DNA of 64,000 bases from Brienomyrus brachyistius (lineage: Eukaryota > Chordata > Actinopteri > Osteoglossiformes > Mormyridae). Position 1 is the stretch's first letter; every line of letters starts with the position of its first letter. The position numbers and the translations under genes are program-made. Where the stretch lies: positions 17,720,035-17,784,034 of the forward strand of contig NC_064535.1 in the NCBI RefSeq assembly GCF_023856365.1. The letters are read 5' to 3'. Under the pieces are notes generated by a model. The model saw nothing but the letters and a program-made list of their open reading frames with translations. It was not told where the DNA came from and did not search any database. Positions 53,154 to 64,000 of the stretch are shown piece after piece.

Positions 53154-56100
53154 ATGGGGGGACAGGTTTCTATCGAAGGCGATGTCCACGTTGTTGTTGT
53201 TGGCGGTGGTTTCGCGGGTATAGCCGCCGGACAGCAACTGAAGTCCATGGGGATCCCCTTCACGCTCATCGATGTGCGAGACGCTTTCCACCACAACATA
53301 GCGGCTCTGCGAGCTTCGGTCCAGAGCGGTAAGGTGATCCATCTGAAGCTTTGTGACGTAAATTAAATGCTGCTTATGGGTTTTCTTGTCATTTGGGGGA
53401 ATGTCGTTTTTTCCGATACTGAAATGGCTGCGGTTGACCAAGTTATTGTGGTTGTTATTGTGGTTTCATTAGGTTTTGCCCTGCAGACATTTATTCCCTA
53501 TTCGGAAACTTTTGGAAGTAGCTTCCGGCAGGGATTGGTGAAGGAAGTGAACACCGATACACGCGTAGTCATACTGGATGGAGAACAGGTGAAGACGTGT
53601 ATCCTATAAATTTTGAGACTTTGTGATGTATTTTGGGGGAACATCGGGTATAGGAAGTGGGTGACACCAGTAGCAGCTATTAAAATGACATATTTGCTCC
53701 ATGGCAAAGATACAAAAATTCTATTTAATGCTTTTTGAATTACAGGAAATTCCATACACCCACTTGATCCTGTGCACTGGTACTGAGGGGACCTTTCCCG
53801 GAAGTGCCACTGCAGAGCCGTCCTACCGCACGGCCATTCAGAAGTACGAGGACCTGGTCAAGGAAGTGAGTCTCGTTGTGACTCAGTATGCTGGCACTTT
53901 GTTAGATTTAACCTCAAGAGGCAGACAGCACAAGGGGCTGTACATGGGGTTAGGGTTTAGTGGTGAAGGTGTGTGAGCTTACTTTGTCTTAAAAAGGGCA
54001 GAGGGTGACACGCTTGTTCTGGTAACTGTTTCATGGTCTTATGTATCAGATTCAGGCTGCAGGCTCCGTGCTGGTGGTTGGGGGCGGGTGTACGGGGGTG
54101 GAGATGGCTGCTGAAGTCAAGACTGAATATCCCGATAAAAAGGTAAGTCTCACTGAAAAGGATGCCTTTCGGATGATACTGAGTCAAATTACTGTTAGCT
54201 TTTTGTAGTAACTCTTAAACCAGCAGTTTCATTGTGCGGCTCAACCAAAAGTTGTTTGCATAGCAGCCATTCGGTTTGCCCATCAGTACACTGAGTTTAC
54301 TGCAGCTGGTCAGCCTCAAGTCTTTGGTTGAGGCCACCAGAGCAGATTTCTTCATGCGGAACTCGAACCGTAGCCAGAAACTCCTTCTGTGTCTGTTGAA
54401 AGGATGGACCAGTGACATTCACCACATCCAAAATAAAAAACGATTGGCACAAGGCGGCCCAAACAAAGTCATGAAAGTAATACATATTATATACGTGGCC
54501 AGCTCTAGGTACAGACAAAATAAGCAGTTGCCAAGGACCCTAGAGTTACCTGTGTTGCAGAGGAAGGAACTGAACATCGATTTTCTCAGCAGGGGGCGTC
54601 CCAGGTAAAGCTTTGCCTAGGGCCCCTGAAAATGTGACGCCGACCTTGCCTGCAGTTTCTGTCAGTCATCACCAAGTTGTGCCTGCTTACCACTAACTAC
54701 CTCTGTTTATTTCGTTTAGTAATTATTGTATTTTTGCACATTATATTTATTTTATAATTTGTACACCATTATGTTGGTATATTAACCATTTTTTGTATAC
54801 ATGTTATTCGCTATACATCCTATTTGTATACATGCTAGTTGCTGCTGTTGTGAACTTTTTTAACTCACCGGGGGGATGTTTTTCATACGTGGATTACTTG
54901 TTTAGCCAGATGTAGTTGTTAATGATTTGGCATGATCCTGGATCTGTTTTTCGAAACTCTTGCTAGATATGTTGTCATAGCAACACATCCAAATCCTCAA
55001 ACCTGCTCCGAGCAGGTTTGTTCTATGTAAGCAAGGATTAGCTCACGCACTTAATCAGTGTCCGTGCACGGAATTTATTCAGTCATGGCTTCGCCATTCA
55101 TGAATGAGCGACCAATTGATATCCGTGCGCAAATTATAAGAAGAGAATTTCATATAGAGAGGGTTTTGCGTGATCAGCAAGATCCTTTATTGATTCTGGA
55201 GGAAATTCTTTTAGAAAGATACTGCTTTAGCTGAGGGGGAATATCGTACCTCAAACATTTATTAGCACCTTATATTCAAAGTCAAACTAGGCGAAGTAGG
55301 ACTCTCACAGCCACACAGAGAGTATGCATTGCTTTGAGATTTTTTGCAAGTGGCAATTTTTTGTATACTGTAGGAAAGCTGGTAGAGACAGAATTGTGGC
55401 CTGATATTTTCAATAATGATTACACAAAGTTCACATTTACTACAAAGACACTACTACCCTTAAGTCTATAAGAAGGAAAACATAATTGAGCATTAGCTGA
55501 GTAATATATATATACACACGTGTGAAAAATGCATCCTGTTTTTTGCCATTTTGTGGAAACCAATGAGAGACTTGCCGGTCAGGTTTTCTAGACTCGATGT
55601 ATAAGGGCTTTTCAAGCAGCGCGGGCGCGCAGAGTCATCTTGGATGATTGGATCCAGCTAGGCTAATCTACTCCTCAGGTGTGTTTCAAAAACTGACTTA
55701 ACAGGATGAGTTTCACCACCATTAACTTATCCGAGATGAGGCTTTGGATCTTGGATAATTTAATGACGTACAGAAAATACCCCCCTGTACTCTAGTATCA
55801 AGTAATGTGACAAATAAAATGATTTGCTGATTCGTTAACTGACGCTGTTCTGCCATTGCAATGTGCCCTCAGGTGGTTCTGATTCACTCCCAAATGGATC
55901 TGGGTGACCCGAAGCTGATACCTTCCGTCAGACAGCAGGCCAAGGACGTTCTGTTGGAGAAGGGAGTGGAGCTTGTACTGGGTAACTGAGCTACTGTGGG
56001 CGGTTGGCTAGCTCTGTTTGGGTGATGGTGCTGTAGGAAGGCTAACTTAAATGGTACGAGACTGAAACTAGAAACTGTAAACTGGATGGAGTTAAATAGC

Positions 56101-58477
56101 AAAACGGTTGAAGAGGCATGGGAATTTTTTTAAAGCACATTGTTGCAAGTGCAAGAGGATTTCATACCTGTTTCCAGCAAAACTAAATCTAGGAAACTGC
56201 AGCCAAGGTGGTTTACTACAGAAATTAAGAATAAAGTCAGGAGGAAAAGGGCTCAGTTCCACAAATGGAAAATAACTAATGATTTCAAAATAAAGCAGGA
56301 GTATCTAAGTCTACAGGTTGAATTAAAATAACATAAGACTCACCAAGAGGAATGTAGAAAGGAAGATTGCACTGGAGGCTAAGGATGACATTAAAAGTTC
56401 CAATATTTTAACTCCAAAAGAGCTCTAAAAGTTAAAATCACTAATGTGCTAGGTAGTAAGGGCCTTATAATTGAAAATGACATTGATATAGTAAATGAGT
56501 TTAATGATTATTTTACATAGGTGTTCACAGTACGCACTTTGTTAGATTTAACTTCAAGAGAACAGAACACGAGTAACTTACCACCATTTGAAATGAATAC
56601 AACGTCGTCTATGACCAATATATGTACAGCTGAGGCTGATGTGGTACACAGCCTAGCTAAACTCAAAACAAATAAATCACAGGGCCCTGGTGGCATCTTA
56701 CCTATAGTTTTAAAAGAAATGAGGGATATTATTAGCCAACCTTTAACTTTACTGTTCCAGAAATCGTTATCTGCAGGTGTGGTACCTTATGATTGGAAGC
56801 ATGCTAACATAACGCCCATATTCAAAAAGGGGGATAGAAGTAATCCAGCAAACTATAGGCCAATCCAGTTTAACTAGCATTACTAAAAAAAATAATGGAA
56901 GCTATAATCCAAGTGAAAATGGTAGATTACCTGGATTGAAATAACATTCTGAGGGATAGCCAATATGAATTTAGAAGAGGTAGATCCTGTTTAACGAATT
57001 TACGTGAGTTCTTTGAGGAAGCTACAAGAGAAATTGATCACAAAAAGGCCTACGATGTGATCTACTTAGATTCCCAGAAGGCCTTTGATGTTGTCCCCCA
57101 CAAACGGCTCTTGCTTAAGCTTAAAGCTACAGGGAGTTTAGGAACTGTAGCAGCTTGGATCGAAAACTGGTTAACAGACAGGAAGCAGCGAGTAGTTATA
57201 GAGGCACAATGTCACAGTGGGTCTGCGTTCATAGTGGGGTACGGCAGGGTTAAATTTTAGGACCACTATTGTTCTTAATTTACATTAATGATATTGACAC
57301 CAATACATACAGTAAACTGGTTAAATTTGTAGATGACACCAAGGTGGGTGGTGATCTAGCAGCACAGAGGCTACAATGGGATCTTGATTTAATTAGCGAC
57401 TGGGCTGATACCTGGCAGATGAAATCCATGCAAGGTAATCCATGCAGGGATCAGAAATATAAAGTACAGATATTTGATGGGTTCCACCGATTGGTAGCCA
57501 ATTTTGAAAAAATCTCTAGGTGTGTGGAGTTTAAGTCAAGGGAGGTGATACTACGACTATATAATTCCTTGGAAAGATCTCACCTAGAATATTGTGTGCA
57601 GGTTTGGTCACCATACCTTAAGAAGGACATTGCTGCCTTGGAAAAGGTGCAACGTAGGGCGACGAGAATGATTCCTGGTCTTAGAGGAATGTCTAATGAG
57701 GAGAGGTTAGCTGAGCTGAATCTGTTTAGCCTCGAGCAAAGGAGATTAAGGGGGGGACATGGTCCAGGTATATAAGATTCTAACAGGTCTGGATGCTTTT
57801 CAGCCAATAGGCTTTTTCAGTATTAGTTTAAATACTGGCATTCATGGCCATTAACCGATATAGCGGGAGAACATTTTTTAATTAATTTGAGGAAGCACTT
57901 CTTTACACCGCATGTAGTTAGAGTATGGAATAGTCTTCCTGCTAGTTTAGCATAAGCTAAAGCCCTGGGTTCCTTTAAATCTGAGATTTTACCAACTCTG
58001 AGCTATTAGTGAAATTCACCCCAAAGAGCTTGATGGGTGTCTTATTTGTAAATTTATGTTCTTATGTAGGACAACCATTATGGCCGTTGCTAGGAGAGGG
58101 GCTGTTTTTTTATTTTTTTTTTTAAACTGAAATACGTATCAGCTCCCCGAATGTGAAACTTCCTTATTTATGTTCACAGGAACCATAATATAATTTAAAA
58201 AAGCATGATTACCTTTTTGCTTACCTTTGAAATATTATTCTGTGCAGTCATAAGTTTGTTTATGAATTAACACACCTTTCAGTATCTTATCTCATTATTT
58301 TCTGGGCTCAGGAGAGAAAGTGGTGAACCTTTCTGACCTGCAATTGAACAAAACCCAGAAGGATATGAAAATCCAGACTGACAAAGGGACAGTGCTCGCA
58401 TGTGACATTGTCATTTGCTGCATGGGGAGCAAGATCAACTCCAAAGCTTACAGATCCACACTGGGTAAACAATTGGA

Positions 58478-58530
<53 letters not shown>

Positions 58531-59567
58531 TGGACCTTTTGTGTGGCACTTGACAGATTTTTTTCAGAAAGGATGAAGTATAAACTCTGTGGTTAATCAG
58601 ACGACATAATGTGCAAATTTTCACCTTAATGTCTTAGGGAAGACATTGGATGGCTATTCTAGGAAAGACAAGGGAAATCAGGGGGGTCACTGCATGCAGT
58701 GACAGTCTTCCAGAGTCCATTGCTTATATACAGTCACATGTAAGAGCAGTTCAGACACCATGTCATCTGTGTACCTGTTCACTGTAAGAGGAAATCGTAT
58801 TCAGTGGATGGATGTGTAAGCTTCACACACACGAGCCAGTAACCCAGGAGGTGCCACCATGCTGCCCTGTGGCACAAATTACTACATGAAAACTCAAAAT
58901 GCCTCAGTGTCACATTTTCACTTCTGACATGACTGACTGTTACCAGTCCCTTTAAAGTTATATTAGGAATGTAATCATGTCAGTTCAGTTATCTGTGCCA
59001 CCATCTTAGTCAGTCTTATTGAGAAATGCCAACCATGCCTCCCCTTCAGGTGAGTTTATGACAGAAAACGGGAGCCTCAAAGTTAACGAGCACCTGCAGC
59101 TGGCAGGCCTCAGCAACCTCTATGTGATAGGAGACTGCGCAGACATCAATGAGTCCAAGATGGCATATCACGCGGGTCTGCATGCGCATGTTGCTGTCAA
59201 CAACATCTTCAACAGCCTGACCGGCAAGCCGCTCACTACCTACCAGCCAGGTGACCGCCCCCCTCCCTCCCCGATTCCTGATTTTCCAGTCCCACAGTCT
59301 TTGTCAGCTTTAATAACAAACCACAGATAAATACTACCAGTCCACAGATGCTTGTATTGATTAAATACCAAACTATTGTAATACTAAATGCTGGGTTTGT
59401 TTTTGACAGGTAGCATGACTATGCTGCTGGCCATGGGCTACAACGATGGTGTCGGCCAAATCTACGGCTTCTGGCTGCCCCGCTTCCTGGTGGCCCTAGT
59501 CAAGAGCAGAAGCCTACTGCTGTGGAAGAGCTGGCGCGAAATGGGCCAGAAGGCCCCCACAGCCTGA
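53154..59567 (+). CDS. aifm2: Ferroptosis suppressor protein 1 (AIFM2/FSP1), NAD(P)H-ubiquinone/vitamin K oxidoreductase
   Basis: FSP1 reduces ubiquinone and vitamin K at membranes using NAD(P)H and FAD, blocking lipid peroxidation. Coding exons are 53154-53328, 53473-53588, 53746-53865, 54050-54142, 55873-55981, 58312-58464, 59050-59250 and 59410-59567. All join in frame to 374 aa (human 373). The N-terminus MGGQVS keeps Gly2 and Ser6 of an N-myristoylation signal. The FAD-binding [10 protein letters not shown] is at about 13-22, the NAD(P)H-binding [20 protein letters not shown] begins at about 146, and the second FAD motif YVIGDCAD is at about 280-287. Conserved [17 protein letters not shown] and [17 protein letters not shown] support the call. 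Introns 4 and 5 carry transposon remains. The gene appears intact. Confidence 0.96.
54868..55788 (+). mobile_element. PIF/Harbinger transposon remnant with truncated transposase
   Basis: Ends are an imperfect inverted pair: GGGGGGATGTTTTTCATACG at the left, and GGGGGGTATTTTCTGTACG read inward from the right. An ORF starting at ATG 55085 reads [20 protein letters not shown], has an in-frame TGA at 55232-55234 after LLERYCFS, and continues [20 protein letters not shown] and [18 protein letters not shown]. This matches the HARBI1-type N-terminal region. The DDE catalytic part is absent. It lies in aifm2 intron 4. Confidence 0.8.
56045..58078 (+). mobile_element. CR1/L2-group non-LTR retrotransposon fragment, inactivated
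   Basis: Reverse-transcriptase motifs in order: [20 protein letters not shown] (56661-56720 area), [40 protein letters not shown] (57069 on), [24 protein letters not shown], and [10 protein letters not shown], where FVDD replaces the usual FADD. Then comes [14 protein letters not shown]. The pieces are in at least three frames, so there are frameshifts. The 3' end near 58078 is TTATGTTCTTATG. The 5' endonuclease domain is missing. It occupies most of aifm2 intron 5, in sense orientation. Confidence 0.85.
58481..58528. repeat. GT microsatellite, 24 units
   Basis: A pure GT run starting 16 bp after the aifm2 exon 6 donor (GTAAAC at 58465). Confidence 0.95.
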
Positions 59568-59955
59568 CAGCAGTCAGGCGCACATGCTGCAGTCCTTTAT
59601 CATGGAAATCCAGCATGTCTACAACAAGGGTCAAAAACTCAAAATGCTGTCATCCGACAGCCTGGATCTGCATTCTGATTTAAGTTCATTGTGGAGAATT
59701 GTTTCTCAAAAATATGTGCTTCTAAACAAACATTAGCTGCTTCACAACTAGCAAGATAACTTTCAGAGATGCATTTTAAACTTTGAAGTCAAGGCTGCAC
59801 TGTAGGTATCTAAGCTCCATCTGAAGTATGTCATCGGCATTATGAAGGTATGATTAAAATGTTCTGAGAATGTTCAAAGTACTGATGCAAACTGCTACCA
59901 TTTCACCAAGTTCTATGTTGAAAACCAGAAATAAAATTAGCAGCACTATGCACTT
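59568..59955 (+). other. aifm2: aifm2 3' UTR with poly(A) signal
   Basis: The first AATAAA after the stop is at 59930-59935. No other feature is seen in this stretch. Confidence 0.65.
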
Positions 59956-60759
59956 CATTTGCATAAACATGAAAACAGCCAGTACCGTTGAAAACCATAC
60001 CTTGTAATTGTTCAGCTACTGAACTTCAAATACAAGTACTTTCATTGCAATTGGAAAATCCAACAAGGAAACTGGTCTAATCTGTTATACATACAGGGAA
60101 TTCATTTTAGCAATAGTCAGCTAGCTGCAGCAAAACTGCCATCTACACTACTCCACTGACTTGTTTTTACAAAGAGGTGGCAACACTGAAAAGCTTCAGG
60201 TTGTCGACAAACTATTAGCAAGTTAGACAAGCCATGACATTTTCCCTCCATTCCAAAGTTCTAATGTCATGTATTAAGCTAAATGTTAACCTACCTGGCA
60301 TTCACTAAAGTAGTGGATGGCGGGGATCACAAAGATGACCACACCAGATTGTCCTCTTAAACGGCTGAGGAAGCACCAGTGCTGCAACTGCCTTCTGTCA
60401 TGTTTTACTGACAGAACCCACCCATGTGGCATCCTGCTACACCTTTGGTTGATGCTGGAGAACTTTTTCAAAGCATGGTAATGAACCAGTTTTACTAATT
60501 AAAAATTCAAAACTAATACTAAGCATCAGGAATTTTACCATTAAAACAATAATCATTTCATCCCTACTCTAAAGGGAAGGTTGATTTGAGGGCCAGATTA
60601 AAATAAAACACCGCAGGCCAGATGAAACGATCTGTGTGGATGTAACCCAGTAGTTGAGACCTGAGATTCTTGGCTCTTCACCACCACCTTGTGGAGAAAG
60701 TTTATGAACATTGCAAAAGTTGGAATTCTAGAGACCTGTTGATGTGAATGAACACACAA
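59956..60759. other. Intergenic between aifm2 and the elongase gene
   Basis: I recognise no gene or repeat here. It separates two converging 3' ends. Confidence 0.5.
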
Positions 60760-60890
60760 ATATATAAAAATAAATTTTATTTAAAATTTTTTTGTACAAG
60801 ATGGACAACTAACAGCACAGTTGCTTGATAATCAGGCCATACACCATGAACATAGTAAAGACACCACCTTTGAAAGGAAAGCCGGGGAGG

Positions 60891-60925
<35 letters not shown>

Positions 60926-62081
60926 ATTTCAGAAGGTTCCATAATCCTAGGAACATCAATATTCACATTTATACATGTTAACAGTTGATACATGCAGGAC
61001 CGCACCAAGTTATTTACATCAGTTAATGGACTGAAATCCATGTGGAACAGCTAACCATGTTTTACTGTACAATAGGCTAAAGACCACATGAATCAAAACA
61101 TGGTCAGTGACAAATACATGACTAAATGAGACAAGGCTTGTTAGTGACGGTCTGGCTTAAGCCAAAAAGCAGCAAACTAGTGCGACTCCAATGATCCCAC
61201 CACTGGCTTAAAGTCTAGCAATGCTCACTTTTGATTGATCATGCTTGATAACCAGGACACTGGACCATCGTAAACACGGATATATCCTTCAACAGCAACT
61301 CATAGCCACCTTCCAATCGTATCCTGACTCCTGCTGTACATCTTCAGGAATTGGGTCTGATAGCTACATATTCCCTCAGGAAACTGGGGCACTCTTTGCA
61401 TGCAGCTGAATCATACGGAACTATTTCCAACACTACATCTATAATCACAAGGTGAAGTGTGGGTCACTGTGCAGATGAACACATTCAAATTAGAAACCCA
61501 GGGGAGGGGCTTCTCTGCCCCATTAACCAGAATGCCATTACTATAGCCAAGTGACAGGTAACCAAATACTGCACACCCTGAAACCCAGTGCCCATCCCTC
61601 ATGAAACTAAACCAGGGCCACACATAAGGGAACCAAGAGGTTGCTTACTGCGTGTTTACTACAAGGGGCAATGTCACTTCAGATAGATTTAGCCAAGACT
61701 CAAAAAGTGTATAAAAAAAAAAAAAAAAAAAACCTACTTCACCAGCCATAAAATCCCTGTGCTACCACCAACTCAGCTGGGTGCAAAGCCACTCACATGA
61801 AGATCAACTCCAGCCAGGTCTTTGCTTTTCAATGAGTTAACATACCACAATTAGACTTGTGACCATTAAAAAGGACTTGACGGGCTACAGTGTAAAAGCC
61901 CTCCTGATTAACTGGTTGAAAATTACACGACTCACCTACAACTAAAGTTCAGTAAAATTCAGACTATTGAGCTGCTTGCCTCTTAGCAAAGTCCATAAAG
62001 GACACTTGAAGTCTGTAGTGCTACGCTTGCAGACTCCAAGCAGAGGGGACGCCTGCCAAATTAAGCCCAGCTGCAGTCAGC
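60760..62081 (-). other. elovl6l: Probable elongase 3' UTR
   Basis: About 1.3 kb after the stop on the minus strand, down to an AATAAA hexamer at 60781-60776. A 20-A run lies near 61710-61731. The extent is inferred from the position of the hexamer. Confidence 0.45.
60893..60920. repeat. AC microsatellite
   Basis: About 14 CA units within the probable elongase 3' UTR. Confidence 0.9.
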
Positions 62082-64000
62082 CTAGTCTGCCTTTGAGCAT
62101 TTGCCACCTCCGCACTTGAGGTAAGACTGGTAGAAAAAGGAGGAGAAGAGAAGCAGATAGCTGAGGTACATGAGGGAGGCCCACATGATGTTGTCCAGGT
62201 AGGAGGGGCAGTGATCCACCTGCATCCAGCGATAGACCAAGCAGCTAACAGTCAGTCCCATAGCCATCTGCATGATCTGGGCAGTAGTGACGACCATGGC
62301 GCATGGTCGGGGCACACGCAGACCAGCCGCCCGTACCGCGTAGTAGCTGTACATGAGGGCGTGCACCAGGAAATTCATGGTCATGAACCAGCCCCCACCT
62401 GCCACCTGGTCCTTATAGGAGTACCATGAGTAGAGGAGGACAGTGATGTGGTGGTACCAGTGCAGGAAGAGAAGGCGCTGCTTCCGCAGGATGATGAACA
62501 TGGTGTCTCCTGCAAAGAACAGAGGGCTTATGGAACAGACAAGGATTTCATGGCAAGACAATCCAGCTAAGAGGACCATTTCCCCAATTCATACTCAGCT
62601 GCTCAGAAGTAAGCCACTGGGATTGGCAGTATGGTCAAAATGTCAGATTTCGGTTAGAATTAATCTAATGTGAATTTTTTCTAACAAACTTTACCAGCCA
62701 GATTAAATGGTTAAACATACAAGCTACTGGTAGCATTAAAAGTTGGATACAAAATGAACTCATAACTTGGGCCTGTTCTTCCTCAGCTACAATTTGTGAC
62801 AGTGTAGCTGACCCTCCTGCAGACCGAATGCAACATTTGGCAGTCCAGTGGTATCGTTAAGCATTGTGGGATATTATGCAGGCTGAAATTGTCGTCACAT
62901 TGGTCCGTTTGTTGTAGTACTGTAGCAGCCCCTGAACGCAAGCATAACATGACAGGAACCCATTGTTACAGTATTAGTGCTGTATCACAAAACCTGCAAT
63001 AACTCAGATGCTGATCATGGAGCCAATTCCAAACAGTGATAAGTTACATCTCTCACTACTAAACCTGATGGAAAGCAGAATTGTTACTGTACATCCACTT
63101 CTGTAGTTGTGCTTGCTCAGTCTGGTCTCCATCCACATACCCAGCTCTGGTGCTTTGCTGAGGACAAATGCATATGCCCAGAACTTGCTCACAGGTCCGC
63201 TGTAGAAGGTCTGGTCACAGACAGATTGTTTAAAACCATGGGTGGTGAGGATGTGCAGCATGTACCATCCAGTCCGCACAGCGCCAATGATACTGTGGCA
63301 AGTTGAAATTCCAAAGGTCAGTACATCACATGTACAGCATAACTTGATGGAATCTCATCTCAGTGTAAAATCTCAGTTCCACAGAACTCAAGCCATGGTC
63401 TGAGTCTACATGGGAATAAGGTAGAAATAGACATGGCCAACATTTGCTTTTACATGTGTCATTAAGCTGATTAGCACCCTGCCCCCTACAAAAACCTATA
63501 GCCTTAAAATACAGGATCCAAAACTGTGCAGGACAGTGGACATGGATTCACTGCAGCAGGGTTACTGCAGTGCCATTACTTTAGTTAGCTGATAAGTACA
63601 GCTCTTAGCCTTGTTGAACCACTTCAGCCAACAAGCTATTCAGGCACAGTATTCACCTTGCACCCCAAGGAGCAGTAACTGATTCAGGGGATTGTAGTTA
63701 ATGCATTTCACCCCGAGTGTCCATGCTACCTAATCTCCCATTTAATATTGACTCTAATAATCTAGAGAGCCTGAACAGTAGCTCCACCTAGGTTGACCAA
63801 CCACACATTTCCATGTAAACTAGCATATATTGGGAGATACAAGGATTGAGGGGGCATTCAAATACTTTGGCATTGTAGTCATGTTATAGTCGCCAACAAC
63901 CTGCATCAGCAGCCCGTGGCGCTCACCTGAAGATGGCCAAGCCGAGGGACCAGAGAACGAGGGGTCGCCGCAGCTCCAGCTTCTGCCTGCCCCTCATGAA
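62082..64000 (-). CDS. elovl6l: ELOVL6-type very-long-chain fatty acid elongase, 3' part (gene runs off right edge)
   Basis: ELOVL enzymes catalyse the condensing step of fatty-acid elongation in the ER; ELOVL6 types act on C12-C16 saturated and monounsaturated acyl-CoAs. Exons seen: 64000-63927 (incomplete), 63292-63141 and 62509-62082, with in-frame phases and GT-AG introns. They encode [64 protein letters not shown], then the catalytic histidine box [38 protein letters not shown] and several membrane helices. The tail is GGGKCSKAD, with Lys residues near the end as in ER-retention signals. The family match is closest to ELOVL6 and clearly weaker to ELOVL3. The tail differs from ELOVL6 (KTTKAE), so I favour the fish elovl6-like paralogue. 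The N-terminus is outside the window. Confidence 0.9.

Overview
The window is nuclear DNA of a ray-finned fish, probably a teleost. The evidence is spliced vertebrate genes with short GT-AG exons, long AC/TG microsatellites, tRNA-type SINEs, and remains of Tc1/mariner, PIF/Harbinger, L1-like and CR1-like elements. I cannot name the species. All calls rest on reading the sequence and on remembered vertebrate orthologues; no search was run.

Layout, left to right. (1) 54-690 (+): the last two coding exons of a glycogen phosphorylase, closest to the brain isoform pygb. (2) 2216-20494 (-): abhd12, a membrane-anchored lysophosphatidylserine lipase, 13 coding exons, tail-to-tail with pygb. (3) 20495-21626: a divergent promoter interval with an E2F-like site. 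(4) 21627-24150 (+): gins1 (PSF1), a replicative helicase subunit, complete in 7 exons and 196 aa. (5) 24920-46033 (-): ninl (ninein-like, a centrosomal EF-hand and coiled-coil protein), 27 coding exons, about 1,703 aa, tail-to-tail with gins1. (6) 47-53 kb: ninl upstream region and a repeat-rich intergenic stretch. (7) 53154-59567 (+): aifm2 (FSP1, ferroptosis suppressor), complete in 8 coding exons and 374 aa. (8) 62082-64000 (-): the 3' part of an ELOVL6-type fatty-acid elongase, running off the window end.

The block pygb-abhd12-gins1-ninl keeps the gene order of human 20p11.21. The aifm2-elovl6-like pair next to it does not (human AIFM2 is on chromosome 10), so this is a lineage-specific neighbourhood. 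The genes are not a pathway; they are independent housekeeping and metabolic genes.

The most unusual structure is in ninl intron 2. It is a 1,838-bp element (43072-44909) with two colinear 666-bp inverted arms, a 6-bp flanking direct repeat, a nested polyadenylated retrocopy in one arm only, and a short split ORF at its centre. I found no CRISPR array, operon, toxin or defence system, and none is expected in this kind of genome.
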